Below, piece after piece: positions 11,830 to 24,299 of a stretch of DNA of 64,000 bases (the stretch's first letter is position 1; each line of letters opens with the position of its first letter). The DNA is from Megamerina dolium (lineage: Eukaryota; Arthropoda; Insecta; Diptera; Megamerinidae), in contig OY978529.1 of NCBI GenBank assembly GCA_963854835.1, positions 10,562,775 through 10,626,774 of the forward strand, written 5' to 3'. The translations under genes and the position numbers were made by a program. The notes below the pieces were generated by a model. That model searched no databases. It saw only the letters and a program-made list of their open reading frames with translations, and was not told the DNA's origin.

Positions 11830-12420
11830 GCGTTTTATTTTCTTTAAAAAACGATGATTTCATACAAAATATGTCATTTCATACAAGATCAATGTATTAA
11901 CCACTGTGCCCACAAGTAATTTTCAACGGCTTTGTATTCGTTAGGTGTATGTATTTCTGTCTACCATCATTATTATCAGCGATATGGTAATTTGGACTTT
12001 TATGCTGATGAAAGTGTGTTTGCCGAGTAAAACAAAACATAAAAAACAAAAATTATTGTTTAAACTCATTTGATACAACGATACGTTAGTGTCACTATTG
12101 TGCATTCATTGTGCAAAATTCTCCAAATGCAATCTAAACTAATCCAAATGCTTTTGCCATGGAAACTGTATCAATTGCAGACAGTTTAAGGAAAACACGC
12201 TTTGATTGAATTTGCATATACAACGATGTGACGGCAATATGTCGGTAGAAGCGCGCTTGAAACATGTGATAAAAAAGCATCAGAGCACAATGGAAGCTTG
12301 TAGTCAATAATATGGTAAAAAATTATAATTTTGAATTGAATTTATTGAAATTAAAACTTTCTTACTTTCATAATATTAGTCATATTACATACGATTAGGT
12401 ATATAGTATATAAGCACATA
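11830..12420. other. no gene seen between two mariner remnants
   Basis: AT-rich sequence with a weakly repeated CATTTCATACAA word near 11870-11885. Nothing else is recognisable. Confidence 0.4.
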
Positions 12421-12424
12421 TATT

Positions 12425-13531
12425 GGTAAAAAAAAACACTTTTTTTTTTTCATAGAAAACCAAAAAATTAATTTATTCAAAGTATTCAAATTTGTGTATA
12501 CCATGCCAAAAGAATTCCTTATTTTTTGAGGCAAACCACTCGTCAAGCCATTTTCCGACGTCTTCATACGAATCGAAGTGCTGTTCGGCGAGCGCGTGAC
12601 CCATTGTCGAAAACAGGTGATAGTCAAAATGGGCCAGGTCTCCACCTCCCAACTGAGTGTGTCCAAGTAGTTTTGGACCAGTTTTGACATGTGCGATGGA
12701 GCGTTGTCGTGGAGAAAAATCAGCTTCTCATGTCTTTGTTCATAACCAGGCCTTTTTTCACGCAATTTCACTAGTTGTTGGTGGTAGCGGTGAGCATTGA
12801 CAGTTTCACCAGGTTTCAACAGCTCGTAGTAGATGACAGCCGGCTGATCCCACCTAAAGCACAGCATCGTCTTGCGTCCAAAGCGATTTGGTCTTGGAGA
12901 AGAAGTTGCTGGTTGACCGGGATCGACCCACGATTTTTTTAGTTTAGGATTCTCAAAGTATATCCACTTTTCATCGCAAGTCACCACAAGATGCAGGAAC
13001 GACTTTCTTTTTTGTCTAGCAAGCAAGATTTCGCATGTGTTCTGGCGTCGTTCCATCTGTCAATCGTTCAGTTCATAGGGTACCCATTTTCCAAATTTTT
13101 GAACCTCCCCATGGCTCGTAAACGTATGGAATTGGCTTGTTGAGTAACACCTAACTGTTCGGCAAGCATTTTTTGCGATTGGGTGACGTCCTCAACTTTT
13201 CTGGGTCTATTTTCACGTTTCTTGTCACTCAAGTCAAAATGGCCTTCTTTGAACCGACGAAACCAGTCTCTGCAAGTGGTTTCCGATAGCGCACTGTCTC
13301 CACAAGCATTCGATGCTACTCAGCAATAGATATCTTCAAATTTAAGCCAAAAATTAGAGCTTCCCGCATATGCTTCTTTTCTGGCACGAAACTAGACATG
13401 ATTATACTAGGAAAAATGTAGGTCGTATGAAATCACTGATGATGTTTACTAATTGACGTAAACAGATGTCGAACTCATAAAAAAAGGATGCACAGTCGAT
13501 AATAGCAGTGGATTTGAGCTTGTACACCTGG
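12425..13531 (-). pseudogene. Mos1-like mariner, copy 2 (3' end lost)
   Basis: The minus-strand 5' end begins CCAGGTGTACAAGCTCAAAT next to TA (13532-13533), the same end as the copy at 26254-27509 and similar to Mos1 ends. The transposase starts near 13399 and is interrupted. An open part (12385-13056) carries MERRQNTCEILLARQKRKSF, VTCDEKWIYFENPKLKKSW, MLCFRWDQPAVIYYELLKPG and LIFLHDNAPSHMSK. A deletion and frameshift after DTLSWEV removes the normal PAYSPDLAPSDYHLF reading frame. The first two catalytic Asp residues remain. The 3' terminal repeat stops after TACC, so the element is truncated on that side. Confidence 0.9.
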
Positions 13532-13539
13532 TAACATCA

Positions 13540-15410
13540 ATAATGCCTCGCCATTACCACCTTCAGTACACTTTTTATATGTTTGAATAAAGCGAAACTG
13601 GCAGAAAACATTTCTTTTTCCTTGAAAATTTTTTATTTGACTTTCGTCCTAAAATAATCCGGATTAGTGGAATAAAAAACAGAAATAATTAACTAATTTG
13701 ATCAAAAATCATCTCATTCATACGAAATACACTGTTTAATGTCTCCTATCGGTTTTCTTTTATCGCCAAATGAAGTTTAGGACATAGAAAATAGTCACGG
13801 GTACAGGTAGACAGGTTTAAATCGTCCCATGGTTTACAGTCAACACATCCCAGTAGCAGTAAAAATGAATAAAAATATATTCAATCAAGTCTTTCCTTGC
13901 ATCCAAAAGTCCTTTGTCTTCTATATTTTTTACTAAGTACTTCTACGATGTGAACTTAGAGCAAAGGTCTTGCCTTCTTGCTCTGTTTAAAAGGTCTGTA
14001 AGAAGTGAATAAGAAGATAATTTCCGTTCTTCATTGTTATCCATAAATAAATAATGACAATAGGTGTGACAATAGTTAAAAATAGTTAAATTCTTTCATT
14101 AAGCACTTCTACAAAATAACTGTAAATGCTCTAAAAAGGCCTCTTAAGAAGTAGGGCCTTTAGAATTCTGCTACTGGTATATGCAACGATTGTAGCAGCG
14201 AAGTTTATGAAGAAATCTTATTGCATAGTTTGTATTACATTTGAGCAAAATTCGCATAGAGTCGTTATACTGTGCACTGTTTTATTACTTACATACATAC
14301 AAGTATATATATAGTGCATATGTACATCGAGTATATTTTTTGGACAGTAGATATATTGCAATGTGACGCGAATTGTGTCCAAATGTAATTTTGTATAATT
14401 TTCACGACGGAACTGAACATATTAGCTAGATACGTTGAGCAAATGCTGAACAACGAACAACGAGGTGAGATGTGAGCACATTCCTCCCTTTTCAGCAGAT
14501 TCATGCAACATATGATGAGATACCAAGCATACGTACAAGTGAATGTTTGTTGCAGATTTGAGTTCAGCGACTGCAGCTTTGCACAGTTACGTTGTTAGGT
14601 CGCGCGGATTTTAAGTGCACTTAATTGAATTTCGCGTGTGCGCATTGTCTCTCGACCCCTACATCTGCCTATTTTTGTAGTGCAAGCCAATTGGATAATT
14701 GCATTTATAGCATAAAATACAAAACTGGATAGGTTTGTATGCATGTAAACCATCAAATAACTTGACGCGTCCGCTTATGTTGATGCAAACGCACTTTAAA
14801 ACATAGCAATAGCCAAAGAATGGGCACATTAAGCCACCTTAATAAAAAAACGCTGAAAAGAAAAACCCTAGAAATTCGTCGGATCAGACCAAATCTAGTG
14901 GAATCCGAAGGGTATTCAGGTCGGGCTTGTCCTTAACCTAAAAAAAATTAGAATAGTTCATGATAAAAAATGTATAATAAAGAACCACGAGCTATTTTTC
15001 CAACCCTGACTCGATGGAGGGCACTTTATAGAGCATAAAACCCTAATACAACCAAAAAGTTAATGTCCCGAAGGAAAAGACTTGTGTAAATAGCCTCAAA
15101 TATTTGGTTTGTTTTACATTTTTCAGCTCCAAATACATACTTAAGAACCTGTTTAGACTAGTCGATTGGACGAGAAAATTTTGGAAAGTCGTAATGTGTC
15201 TTCCGGAGCATTTTTCGTCTTATACATTATTCAAACGAATTTTTAGCCGTTTTTGGAAAACAAATTGATTACAAAAATATGTCTAGTTTGAAAATAACAA
15301 TAAAACCTCAAATATTTCATCAATTGGGTTTGTTTAGAAATCATGCTTAATTAATGTTCTAAACAAAACAAAAAGAGAAATTGAAAATATTTAAAAATAT
15401 GTAATAAAAA
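13540..15410. other. intergenic/intronic sequence, nothing recognised
   Basis: AT-rich DNA with scattered short ORFs (for example 14289-14504) that show no domain. No clear element boundaries were seen. Confidence 0.4.
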
Positions 15411-15414
15411 AAAA

Positions 15415-15823
15415 TTAGGGCAATTAGGGATTAGGCCAATTTTCGATGGCAACACTGCTGAAAATTTTCTATTGTGAATTTTTCTCTATGCAACTTACAA
15501 AACAATAGGTGTGTTAGCTAACAAAAAACTTTCAACAATGGTTAACAGTTTTCGACATGAAAGCCAACGCTTTTCAAATAAATCCAGCTGTCAATTACGA
15601 ACTGTGAATGTCAATTTACAAGTTTCTGATAGTTTTCAGTTCACGTACTTCTTGTAGATTTTCTCATATCGAGAGTGAGAGATGACAGAAATTGATAGTG
15701 ATAGTAATGTAAGTGAACAAACCTAATAAAACAGCAATCAGCTGTTAATAGTTAATCCGCCATACTGCCGTCTGTCACTTTAGTATTTTATTAGGATTAA
15801 GTTCGTCTGTCTAGGCTATTACA
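15415..15823. mobile_element. second copy of the 25.4-kb MITE family (left end missing)
   Basis: From GGCAACACTGCTG through GAATTTTTCTC, AATAAATCCAGCTGTCAATT, TTTTCAGTTCACGTACTTCT and GACAGAAATTGATAGTGATA this closely matches the interior of the element at 25402-25931. It ends in GTCTGTCTAGGCTAT like that copy, but the inner part of the right inverted repeat is deleted and the left inverted repeat is absent. No coding capacity. Confidence 0.85.
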
Positions 15824-15829
15824 GCTTTT

Positions 15830-17215
15830 GATAGATATTTTATTTTCGTCTTATAAGGCACAATTAAGGTACTCAAATGCGATTTTAGGATGTAGTGCCC
15901 CAATAGAGACTGTGCACTAGAACGTTAAATCCAGATAAAGAACGGGCATAAACTGTTCTATTCAATTACTATTAACGACGTTTGAATGCTCTTCGTACAA
16001 AGTGTAGAATGCAAACTAACAAACTAATGTATTTTTGCTTGTCCTACCATATCTATCAACTTGTATTGAAGAATACTTTCGAAGCCAAATTCAATTAAGG
16101 TTTAGATATTAATTGGAAATGCTTTGGTCCCAATAAGGTTCAAAGCTAAGCGAAAATTAGAGAATCGTTCCATTATAGTTTTAGAAGGAGATAAAATTTT
16201 CACAAGATATTTTTTTACCTCCCTTCTAATATTAAGCGATTAATAGGAAAACGTACCCTTAACGATGAATCCATGCGAATCATTTTATTATAATATCAGA
16301 TATTAATTGGCATAATTTATTTTATAAATAAGTAAATATTTAGAAACAGAAAAAATAATAATGGGTTTCAAATTTCGTAAAACAAATTTTGTTTCATATA
16401 AGACACTCTAATGCATTCATGTACTTATAGTATTACATCAAGATATACCGTATATTCAAGGTCATTAAGAGTCAGCCATGACAACAGAATATATTGTAGG
16501 TTACTACGGCTTCTATAAGATATTTCATTTTATTTTATCTGTTTCATAATTCAACGGTTCTTACTTAGTAACTTTCGAATTCACTGAAGTACACCCTTAT
16601 AAAAATATATTCGGATTAATTTTGTGAGGTTCAAAGTTCTAGGTAATAATTTTAATAAATCGACAATGAAATAGGCCTTTTTAACTGTAGCATTATGCAA
16701 TATTTAATGGAAAGAAATGTAAATGGAATCGTAAGAATCACATTATCATATTTAAATTCATAGTAATGGAGTATATTTTTCTGCAAGAAATGAAATGTTG
16801 GAATCTGAACAAAATTGCATCAACTCAATTTCTAGAGAGGCCTTCAAATAAACTCTTTCGAAGTTCGATGACCCATTTGTTTTAAAGTCATATTTAAATC
16901 AAATGTAGCGGCATCATATGGCGGAGAGTGGGGCAAAGATAGTCTAGCAGCAAGACATTTTCGGCTCTAGTGAGCAAAACTGAAAGATATTGAAAAACCG
17001 CGTTAGAAAGCCTGTTCATCTGGCTACATTTCCACCATAGATCATCTTGCTGTAGCTTGCCATGCTGCCGAGCTATAGCCGAAAAACCAAAACAGCTTTT
17101 TTAACTATTCTTACCCCACTAGTGGAGTAAAACTAGTCAACATTTCTGTATGCAGTAAATGAACAAAAAATGTGAGAAGAAACGCAAATTAATTAGTTTT
17201 TTTTAATTGAACATG
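15830..17215. other. no gene seen
   Basis: AT-rich sequence. I found no domain-bearing ORF or element ends. Confidence 0.4.
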
Positions 17216-17221
17216 TTTATT

Positions 17222-17512
17222 CTCATGCATAACAAATTTAATATCGAAAAAATTTTTCTTTCGTATGGTACGCAACTATCGGCAAGCAATTGGCAATTCT
17301 TCCGACAGTAACAACTTGCCATGAAAAAGCTTCTAAAAGAGCTCTGTAACAAAGCTCAGAAAAAGTGATGACGCAAGGGTTCTGCCGTTCGGAACCGGCT
17401 AAAATAGCTAGGTCCCTTCTAATACTGTCCAAAATTTAACACGCACAACAGTAATTGCAGAGAAACTCGGTCAATGAGCCCTTCGGGGCTTTAAGTGCCA
17501 CATATTTATTTT
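17222..17512 (+). mobile_element. SINE copy S2, 5'-truncated, 9-bp target duplication
   Basis: Begins in GCATAACAAATTTAATATCG directly after the lost tRNA-like head, and carries the full body (GGTTCTGCCGTTCGGAACCG, AATTTAACACGCACAACAGT). It ends in the 3' variant CTTCGGGGCTTTAAGTGCCA plus a T/A tail. ATGTTTATT at 17213-17221 and 17513-17521 forms the target duplication. Confidence 0.85.
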
Positions 17513-17519
17513 ATGTTTA

Positions 17520-18555
17520 TTAGAATGCATTACGACAAAAATGGCCTTCAATCAGAATCTTGTTCATCGCTGCTTTCTGCAGTGACTGGTTTTCGTGACC
17601 TACCACGGCCGCGTCCAGATGGAGTTGGACGCGAGCCTGTGCTGCAGCCAGGAACATCCTGTTCGTCGCCACGACCACCACCACGATCACCACGACCACC
17701 ACCGGCGATTTTTTTTTTTGTCTTTTTTCGGCAGCTGTCTCCTGCTCGACTCGAAGTGCCTCCATTGACTCATTGCTGGTCAAGACCGCTGTTGATCGTT
17801 GCTTTCGCCCGCGATTCGTCCGTTTTCTTGGCGGCGCTGATGGCAATGGCAGTATAGACTCAATCGTCATGCTCAAATCTGCCTCAAAAAGCTGCGTCAA
17901 ATCGCTTTCTACGGCATTCTTTGCCATTGTGTCATCCAATTCGAAGTAAGCAGCAACTTCTTGTTCGGAATGGATTCTTCTTCATTTTCTTCAGAGTTTG
18001 ATTCAGCCATTGGGCGATCTGTTAAACTGGCTGGCATGAAATCCAAATCTGTGAATTTGTTGTCATTATATGGATAAATGCCAGTGCATTCGAACCCAGC
18101 TTCGATGTTTGCTGGCGTGACAGCTTGTTTGTATGGCTCATGCAATATCGCCGCAATTTCATTGATTGTAATTCTTTTGGCGGGATGATTTCGCATTCAC
18201 GTATTGCACGAAAGATTGACCGCTCTTTTCAATGGTCCGAAGTTTGTGCGTGCAATACGGCGAGAATGAGACGACATGAATGCCATACTCGACACAGAAA
18301 TCCAACGCTTTGATTGAGAGATGAGATTCATGGTTGTCCAACAATAACATTCTGGGCTGTCTTTCCATGAACCAACGCACGATTGGAAATGTTCCAAGAA
18401 TAATAAAAAAGAATCAGCTTTCATCCATTCTGATTGATTTGCTGATTTAAAACCGTGGATGAAAACGACCATGCGAAAAAACAATGAATGGCGGAATTGC
18501 CGCACCAGTGGCACTTACGACAACTGCAATCGTGACCACCAAGGCACTACGAACT
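17520..18555 (-). pseudogene. pogo/Tigger-like transposase (DDE_1), C-terminal half
   Basis: Minus-strand frames give GAAIPPFIVF, NQSGW-like NQSEWMKADSFLLFLEHF, PRMLLLDNHESHLSIKALDF (second catalytic Asp in LLLDNHxSH), VVSFSPYCTHKLRTIEKS, RITINEIAAILHEPYKQAVT and IEAGFECTGIYPYNDNKF. That is the order seen in pogo-like DDE_1 transposases. Three frames are needed, so at least two frameshifts exist. The HTH/CENPB N-terminus and the first catalytic Asp are missing. The tail is acidic, then basic (PRKRTNRGRKQR), then a Val run caused by a (CACCAC) repeat at 17670-17705. Confidence 0.85.
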
Positions 18556-18719
18556 ACTTAAATATCCATCCTATTCTCCAGTGTTTTGCATCAAATGAAG
18601 AAGCTATTGTCGAGTATTTTTCAGACCTTCCGGAAATACAATGTATTTCATATCAAAATATAGCTCTAGAGATGTTCAGACTACCCTTGTAGGATTGTGT
18701 GATATAGTAACACATCCAA

Positions 18720-20440
18720 ACGCTTTCGGTAGTGTCAACTTAATGTAATACTTTTATGTAAAAATAAACACAAATTCTGTCGGAAGTGTAAACTTAATTA
18801 AGAAGAGCAAAAAATTGAAAAATATATGTACTTTTATTATGCATTGTTGTCTGCTGCTTTGAATATGCATAGACAACAAAAAAAAAAAAATAATATAATT
18901 AAATCAATCAACTTGTGAGATTGAAATTTAAAACGAATATTTTAATTTTATATTTTAGTTATGCAAATTCATTAAATTCATTTACATTAATATATATTTT
19001 CTTTTTTTTACTAATATCGATTCATTTAATTGGCATGGATGTGAGATAAGAATACTTTGCGAGAATCAAATCTAATGTGGAAACCACAATCCTCGATAAT
19101 GATGATTTTGTTTGGTCTTTTAGGAATCACATAATCATAATGTATGAGCTACTCAACTAACTCAATTTTTAGTCATTGGTATTCAGTATAAATTATGCAA
19201 TAATAATTCGTTCACTAAAATGAATCAACAACAGTGGCACAACGCCGGGCGAAACAAGTGGAAATGTTATCATTTGTTCCATTTGGTAAATGAATTTTTG
19301 CGGACAATCTAAATATGAAAGCAATTATGCAAAATTACAAAGTTCTCACAGTGTTCTAATGGAATTCAATTTTGGGCGCACTTGCTTTTGACCCATCCGT
19401 TCGCCAGTTGTTTGGCATTTGCCATCAGACAGCATCAGGTGGCTGTTGGTGATAGCAGTAACTGTAGTATGTGGTGTGTGGTTTTAGCAAAATATGGCCT
19501 GACATGGCTGCCGAATGACCAAGCTATGCAATAGTAGCCACGTTTGCGGTTCGCGAACTAAATGATGGCACATTGGGCAGCATTAACTAGCACAGGTGTG
19601 GTTAACTATGTTGTTTTGTGTAGTTGTATTTCATATATGCACTGATGTATGAGGACCCATGTGTATGTGAATTTGTGTGAGTAATGAAGAGGCATTAAAT
19701 TATATTGTGCATATAAATTAGAAGAAAATATATAGTCCGTAATGTGATACTCTATGCAGAGCATGCACAAGCATTATGTCAGTAGCTTCGGAGTGGTATG
19801 AAGCAGCGTTGGTTATAAATAAATTTTCACCATTTCAATATGCATACATATTTTGGAAAAGTTTACACACTTAAATATATTAAAATATTATGGCGAATGA
19901 GGCGAGGATCGTCCCAATAGAATTGATAACAAATTAACATATGGGTGTATCGTAAATTTGCTGCAGCTAAACCTTTTGCTATTTGGCAAGAGCACCAGAT
20001 GTGTACGTATACGAGTACAGTATGAATAGGATCAACTTGGTTCAGAAATTTAAAATAAAGACAATATTATATGTTTCAATTTCATTCAACTTATTTAACT
20101 GTAATGAAATGGAATGTATTAATTACGTGTTGAAAAATTTCATTCGACTGCTCAAATATAAGTAGAGATTTCTTATTGTCTGATTATACGAAAATTCGTT
20201 TGACGGTTACCTCGAATCATTACAAGCTATACAAGCAAGGGACATGAGCTAAGTATTATATATAATAGAACCAATGTGCTGTATGCCCCGACTTTCTTGC
20301 AAATGCAATAAGTGACCAATTCCATGATTTACAACATGTTGAAAGAGGAAACCAAATTCGATCGTCTGGTTGGCCGTTTTGTTAAAAATGGGTTACCAGT
20401 TGATCCATGCAATCGCCGACGGCTTTATTTTTGTTACAAT
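18720..20440. other. intronic/intergenic sequence, nothing recognised
   Basis: AT-rich DNA. Short ORFs such as 19983-20165 have no domain. No element ends were identified. Confidence 0.4.
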
Positions 20441-20443
20441 ATA

Positions 20444-21643
20444 TAAGGTCTATTAAAAAAACAAAACACTATTTTTGCACTAAATTGCAATTTTACGTAG
20501 CATAGTTAAAATGATCCGATTTAGGTCAAATAAGCACCGTTTTGTTCGATAACTTGTTGCCATTTTGAGGGTAATTTCATAATTCCCCTCCCATAGAAAC
20601 CCTCGTCCCTATTGGCAAAAAAAAATGGGACAGTCGTTTTTCACAATCTTCGCTTGACGCGAATTTTTCATCAGCAAAATCATCCGTCATAAACAGGAAC
20701 AGGTAGTAATCACTTGGTGCCAAGTCCCAACTATAAGGTGGATGCCTAAGAACCTCCCAATCAAGCTCCCGGAGCTACTGGCGAAGCACTATCGATGTGT
20801 GTGGCCTGGCATTGTTCTGATGGAACACAATTCCACTCCTATTGGCCAAAGCTGGCCGCTTCTGGGCGATTGCCCAAGCGGACAGTACAGGTCCGAATTA
20901 AGAGTTTGGCCGTAGGGGAGCAGCTCATAGTAAATGATTCCAACAATTCCATAGCAAAACCTGCCTGGTCGTCAATCCTGGCTTGGCCACCGTTTGCGCC
21001 GGCTCACCGTGATTCGACCACGACCGTTTTCGCTTGACGTTGTCGTAAGTGACCCACTTTTCATCACCAGTAACCAACCGCTTCAGCAGCGATTAGCAGA
21101 TGGAAATTCGGTTCATGAGGTTTTTTTGCGTTAACTCGTGTGGCACCCATACATCGAGCTTCTTTTTGTATCCAGCTTTATTTAAATGGTTCCAAAGGGT
21201 CTTTTGTTCAATGTTTAGACTCGGTCAGACTCGACGATTTCCATTATTTTATCGATGTTTTCGACAATTGGCCTTGCAGAGCGTGGTGGTGCATCTTTGA
21301 CATCAAAATTACCGGAACGGAATGGACGAAACCTAAATTGCACGTGATTGGCTGTTATAGTATAAGGGCCATAAACACTATTCACATTTTCAGCCGTCTC
21401 GCTTGCATTTTCGCCTTTATCGAAGAAAAACTGTAATATGTATGGCGTATTTTCTCTTTACTGGGGTCCATCTTTGACGCGTGCTCAAACAATACTGAGT
21501 CAAGCAATCATAAAACTGCCTGAAAAATTTATTTAGTACGAAATCTTATCTTTCTAAAGCCATCTAGCATAACCCAATCGCACTTATACAACAGATTACT
21601 AAAGTCATCTATTGGAAAAATAATGGATTTTTACTACACCTGA
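20444..21643 (-). pseudogene. mariner family B, copy B1
   Basis: The ends read TAAGGTCTATTAAAAAAA at the left and, inverted, TCAGGTGTAGTAAAAATCCATTA at the right, with TA on both sides (20442-20443, 21644-21645). The minus strand encodes a broken transposase: ILxFFFDKGENASxTAENV at the N-terminus, DVKDAP, IVENIDKIMEI, the LLPYGQTLNSDLY block, FHQNNARPHTS-like residues near 20810 and MANDFADEKF-like residues near 20660. Stops and indels are frequent. Copies B2-B4 lie at 33.4-34.4, 38.2-39.3 and 55.6-56.6 kb. Confidence 0.85.
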
Positions 21644-21849
21644 TATAACAAAATTGGAATATTGTTTGGAATAGTATACGGTGGAAAGTAAATTTACAAT
21701 CTTATTTTTTGTTTTCTTATCTTTTTTTCATCTCTGGAACCTTCAAGGCCACAATCAACTAACGGACTGCTTCAATTCATAAGTTGAATTGTTAGGTCCA
21801 GAGGAGCGGAGGTAGGTCACAAGCCATGATACCTTAAATTTCTGTTAGG

Positions 21850-22115
21850 TGGTTATATTTGCTCCCATCTTTGTGCAGAGTAAACTGCAGATTGCTAATC
21901 GTCTTGGTAGCGAACCCACTCTCTGTCTAGTCTAAGGGGAGGCTGATGAGACGGTGGATCTTCTGTGTCTACACTGCTTTCTCCCGAATCAAGTTTAACG
22001 CTTTGGTACAGATAGGCTAAGAACCAATTATTTTGGCTTCTGCGATTTCTTTGGAAATCAGGCAGATGGAAAGCAAGTAAAAAGGGATTCCAAGCTAGCA
22101 TTGGTTTAACAAACC
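21850..22115 (+). pseudogene. possible LINE C-terminal fragment
   Basis: Combining frames gives GEADETVDLLCLHC, reminiscent of the GEEETVEHLLCxCP zinc-knuckle region at the end of RNase H-bearing LINEs, followed by a plausible tail. The match is short and frame-shifted, so the assignment is weak. Confidence 0.3.
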
Positions 22116-22734
22116 ATGTTTATCTTTAATTGTGATTAAAAAAGTCGGTCAACACATAGCATAGTTCTTGATTTTTGCCCAGTATAGATTTCCTTTCATA
22201 ATTGTCATGTTTGTGGTGGAATGCGCAGAAAATGTCATTCATTTTTAAGCTTAAAATTTCACAAAAGTACAGTTAAATAATTTTCATGGGTTTAAAGTTA
22301 AAACAAAAAACACGAGCACTCGCTAAAATTGCCATTTATAACGATTTATGGTCAACATAAGTATCGACCAGACAATTCTTTGAAACGTCATTGCGATACT
22401 ACTGCATAAATTGTCCACGAGTTAAGCAGGATCGAAGCACTTTGCGCATATTAAGGGCGAAAATGTAGCGGTAGATATTAGCGTATGACCATTGGTTTTG
22501 GGACATCAAAACTTGTCATTCAAAACAGCTTAACTTCAGCATAAACTGCAATATTTAAAAGACCAAAACGTGTCTGCACGGTAGTATTACGCAAATGGTT
22601 AGAGCTGAACATATAATTTTGCAATATTTGATTTTAATTTTGTTTTAAATAATTATATTAATCTTAGACCGATTAAATGGTAGAGTTAGAGTAATAGTAT
22701 CTCACATTTCTACAAAAAGAATCGACTACTTTAT

Positions 22735-22918
22735 AAAATAAAATTGCGTCTTCGGGTGTTCCAGAAGGTAGTTTTCTAGGGCCTCTACTACTTGTTATTT
22801 TCATAAATGATGTCAGTTCCTGTTTCGTGGAATCTAATTATCTCTTCTGTGCGGATGACTTGAAAATATTTACGAGAATCGGAAATTCTATTGCTTCGCA
22901 GTCCGATCTAAATAATGT
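22735..22918 (+). pseudogene. LINE-A reverse transcriptase fragment (interrupted)
   Basis: The frame reads SSGVPEGSFLGPLLLVIFIN and NYLLCADDLKIFTRIGNS: the GVPQGSxLGPLLF block and the catalytic xADD box (here CADD). The reading stops being RT-like after SDLNNV at about 22918, where LINE-B sequence begins. A matching RT C-terminus resumes at 23.94 kb. Confidence 0.75.
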
Positions 22919-22924
22919 TAGTTA

Positions 22925-23905
22925 TAACGGAAACAGTGGAAATCCTATCCAAAAGAGGGCTCCAAAGAGTCAAAATTAAAATACTCTCATAGAGTAAATC
23001 AGTCCTCAAAGCTCTTAAAAGCTACACATTCACATCAAAAGTCCTCACAGAGTGTAACAATGCACTCAACAAACTGTCCATCCACAATCAAGTCTCTTTG
23101 ATCTGGGTGCCAGCACATAAAGAACACGAAGGTAATGAAAAGGCGGACCTTTATGTCAAAAAAGGAGCTGAAGGGCCATTTATCAATCCAACCCCGTTCT
23201 TTGGCTTCAATAAAAACAACATAAAACTGGATACCAAGAAATGGATCTAACATTAAATCAAAGAATATTGGAGTAACACTGGCGATCTTAACGACTCCAA
23301 AAAATTCCTGAGCTTTGATGCCAAAGGAGCAAACACCGCTCTCTCCTTAAACAAAAAGAATCTTAGATTACTCTGCGGAGCACTAACGGGCCACTTCGTA
23401 TGCAATAAGCACTTACACAAAATAGGAGTAAGCAACACAAGTACTTGCAGATTCTCCTATGAGGAGGAAGAGTCCATGGAACACTTAATCACAACCTGTG
23501 ATGCACTAGGCCACAGGAGGCACAAAATCCTAGGTTCATACCTACTAGAAGATGAAGATCTTCAAATGCTCCCCCCGAAGGAGCTGGTTCGATTCCTCCT
23601 TAAACAAAAAGAATCTTAGATTACTCTCCGGAGTACTAATGGGCCACTTCGTATTCAATAAACATTTACACAAAATAGAAGTATCCAACACAAGTACTTG
23701 CAGATTCTGCTGTAATGAGGAAGAGTCCATGGAACACTTAATCACAACTTGTGATGCACTAGGCCACAGGAGGCACAAAATCCTAGGTTCATACCTACTA
23801 GAAGATGAAGGTTGCTTCAAATGCTCCCCCCCGAAGGAGCTGGTTCGATTCCTCGATATATTAAATATACTGAATATATAAGTATAAAGGCCTTAGCCTA
23901 ACCCG
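22925..23905 (+). pseudogene. LINE-B RNase H/C-terminal part with internal 253-bp duplication
   Basis: Forward frames give VLKALKSYTFTSKVLTECNN and VSLIWVPAHKEHEGNEKADL, which is the RNase H WVPGHxxxxGNExAD block with Gly to Ala. NLRLLCGALTGHFVCNKHLH follows, then a Cys/His knuckle (CRFxxxEEExxEHLxxxC). The segment from 23345 is repeated almost completely from 23598 (period 253 bp, about a dozen substitutions). Only the second unit runs to the natural end FLDILNILNI and stop (23879-23881). In-frame stops occur near 23250-23262 and at the duplication joint. Confidence 0.8.
23598..23850 (+). repeat. second unit of 253-bp tandem duplication
   Basis: It duplicates 23345-23597. Shared landmarks are CTTAAACAAAAAGAATCTTA, GGCCACTTCGTAT and ATGGAACACTTAATCACAAC. 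Differences such as CTGCGGAGCACTAACGGGCC against CTCCGGAGTACTAATGGGCC show the units have diverged or came from two element copies. Confidence 0.85.
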
Positions 23906-23934
23906 TACCACCATTACCATTACCATATATTTCC

Positions 23935-24285
23935 AAAGGCTTACTTTCTTTTGGCTCTTGTGAAACCTAATAGTAACACTTCTAGTGATCCTTATACACT
24001 TAAACTTTTCTACATAAGCTTTGATCGTTACAGGTTGGAGTATACCTTATTTATTTGGTATTCTTTTTATACTCTTCACACTAATCGTTTGGAACAGGTT
24101 CAAAAGAAGTTCATTAAAAATGCAATTTGTTCAATAAGTTTTGTAGATCCTTTACTTTCTTTTAATGCACGGTGCTTGTTATTGGGTATGAAAACGCTGG
24201 AGCATAGGCTATTGGTCCAAGCTTTAACTTTTAAGAAAAGTTCGGCATCGGCAAATACAGTTAGATATGCATAACAGTACTGAGA
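23935..24285 (+). pseudogene. LINE-A reverse transcriptase C-terminal fragment
   Basis: The frame reads SDPYTLKLFYISFDRYRLEY, FYTLHTNRLEQVQKKFIKNA, PLLSFNARCLLLGMKTLEHR and LLVQALTF. This is the thumb/C-terminal region common in Jockey/CR1-type RTs (DPYTLKxLYxSLVRPxLEY, RIExVQKKF). Together with the fragment at 22735-22918 it looks like one RT split by LINE-B. Confidence 0.75.
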
Positions 24286-24299
24286 AAAAACTCGCTCAA

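Noticed and set aside
17520..17939. A novel secreted or Val-rich membrane protein of 139 codons
   Set aside because: It continues the C-terminal tail of the pogo-like transposase; the Val run comes from a (CACCAC) simple repeat.
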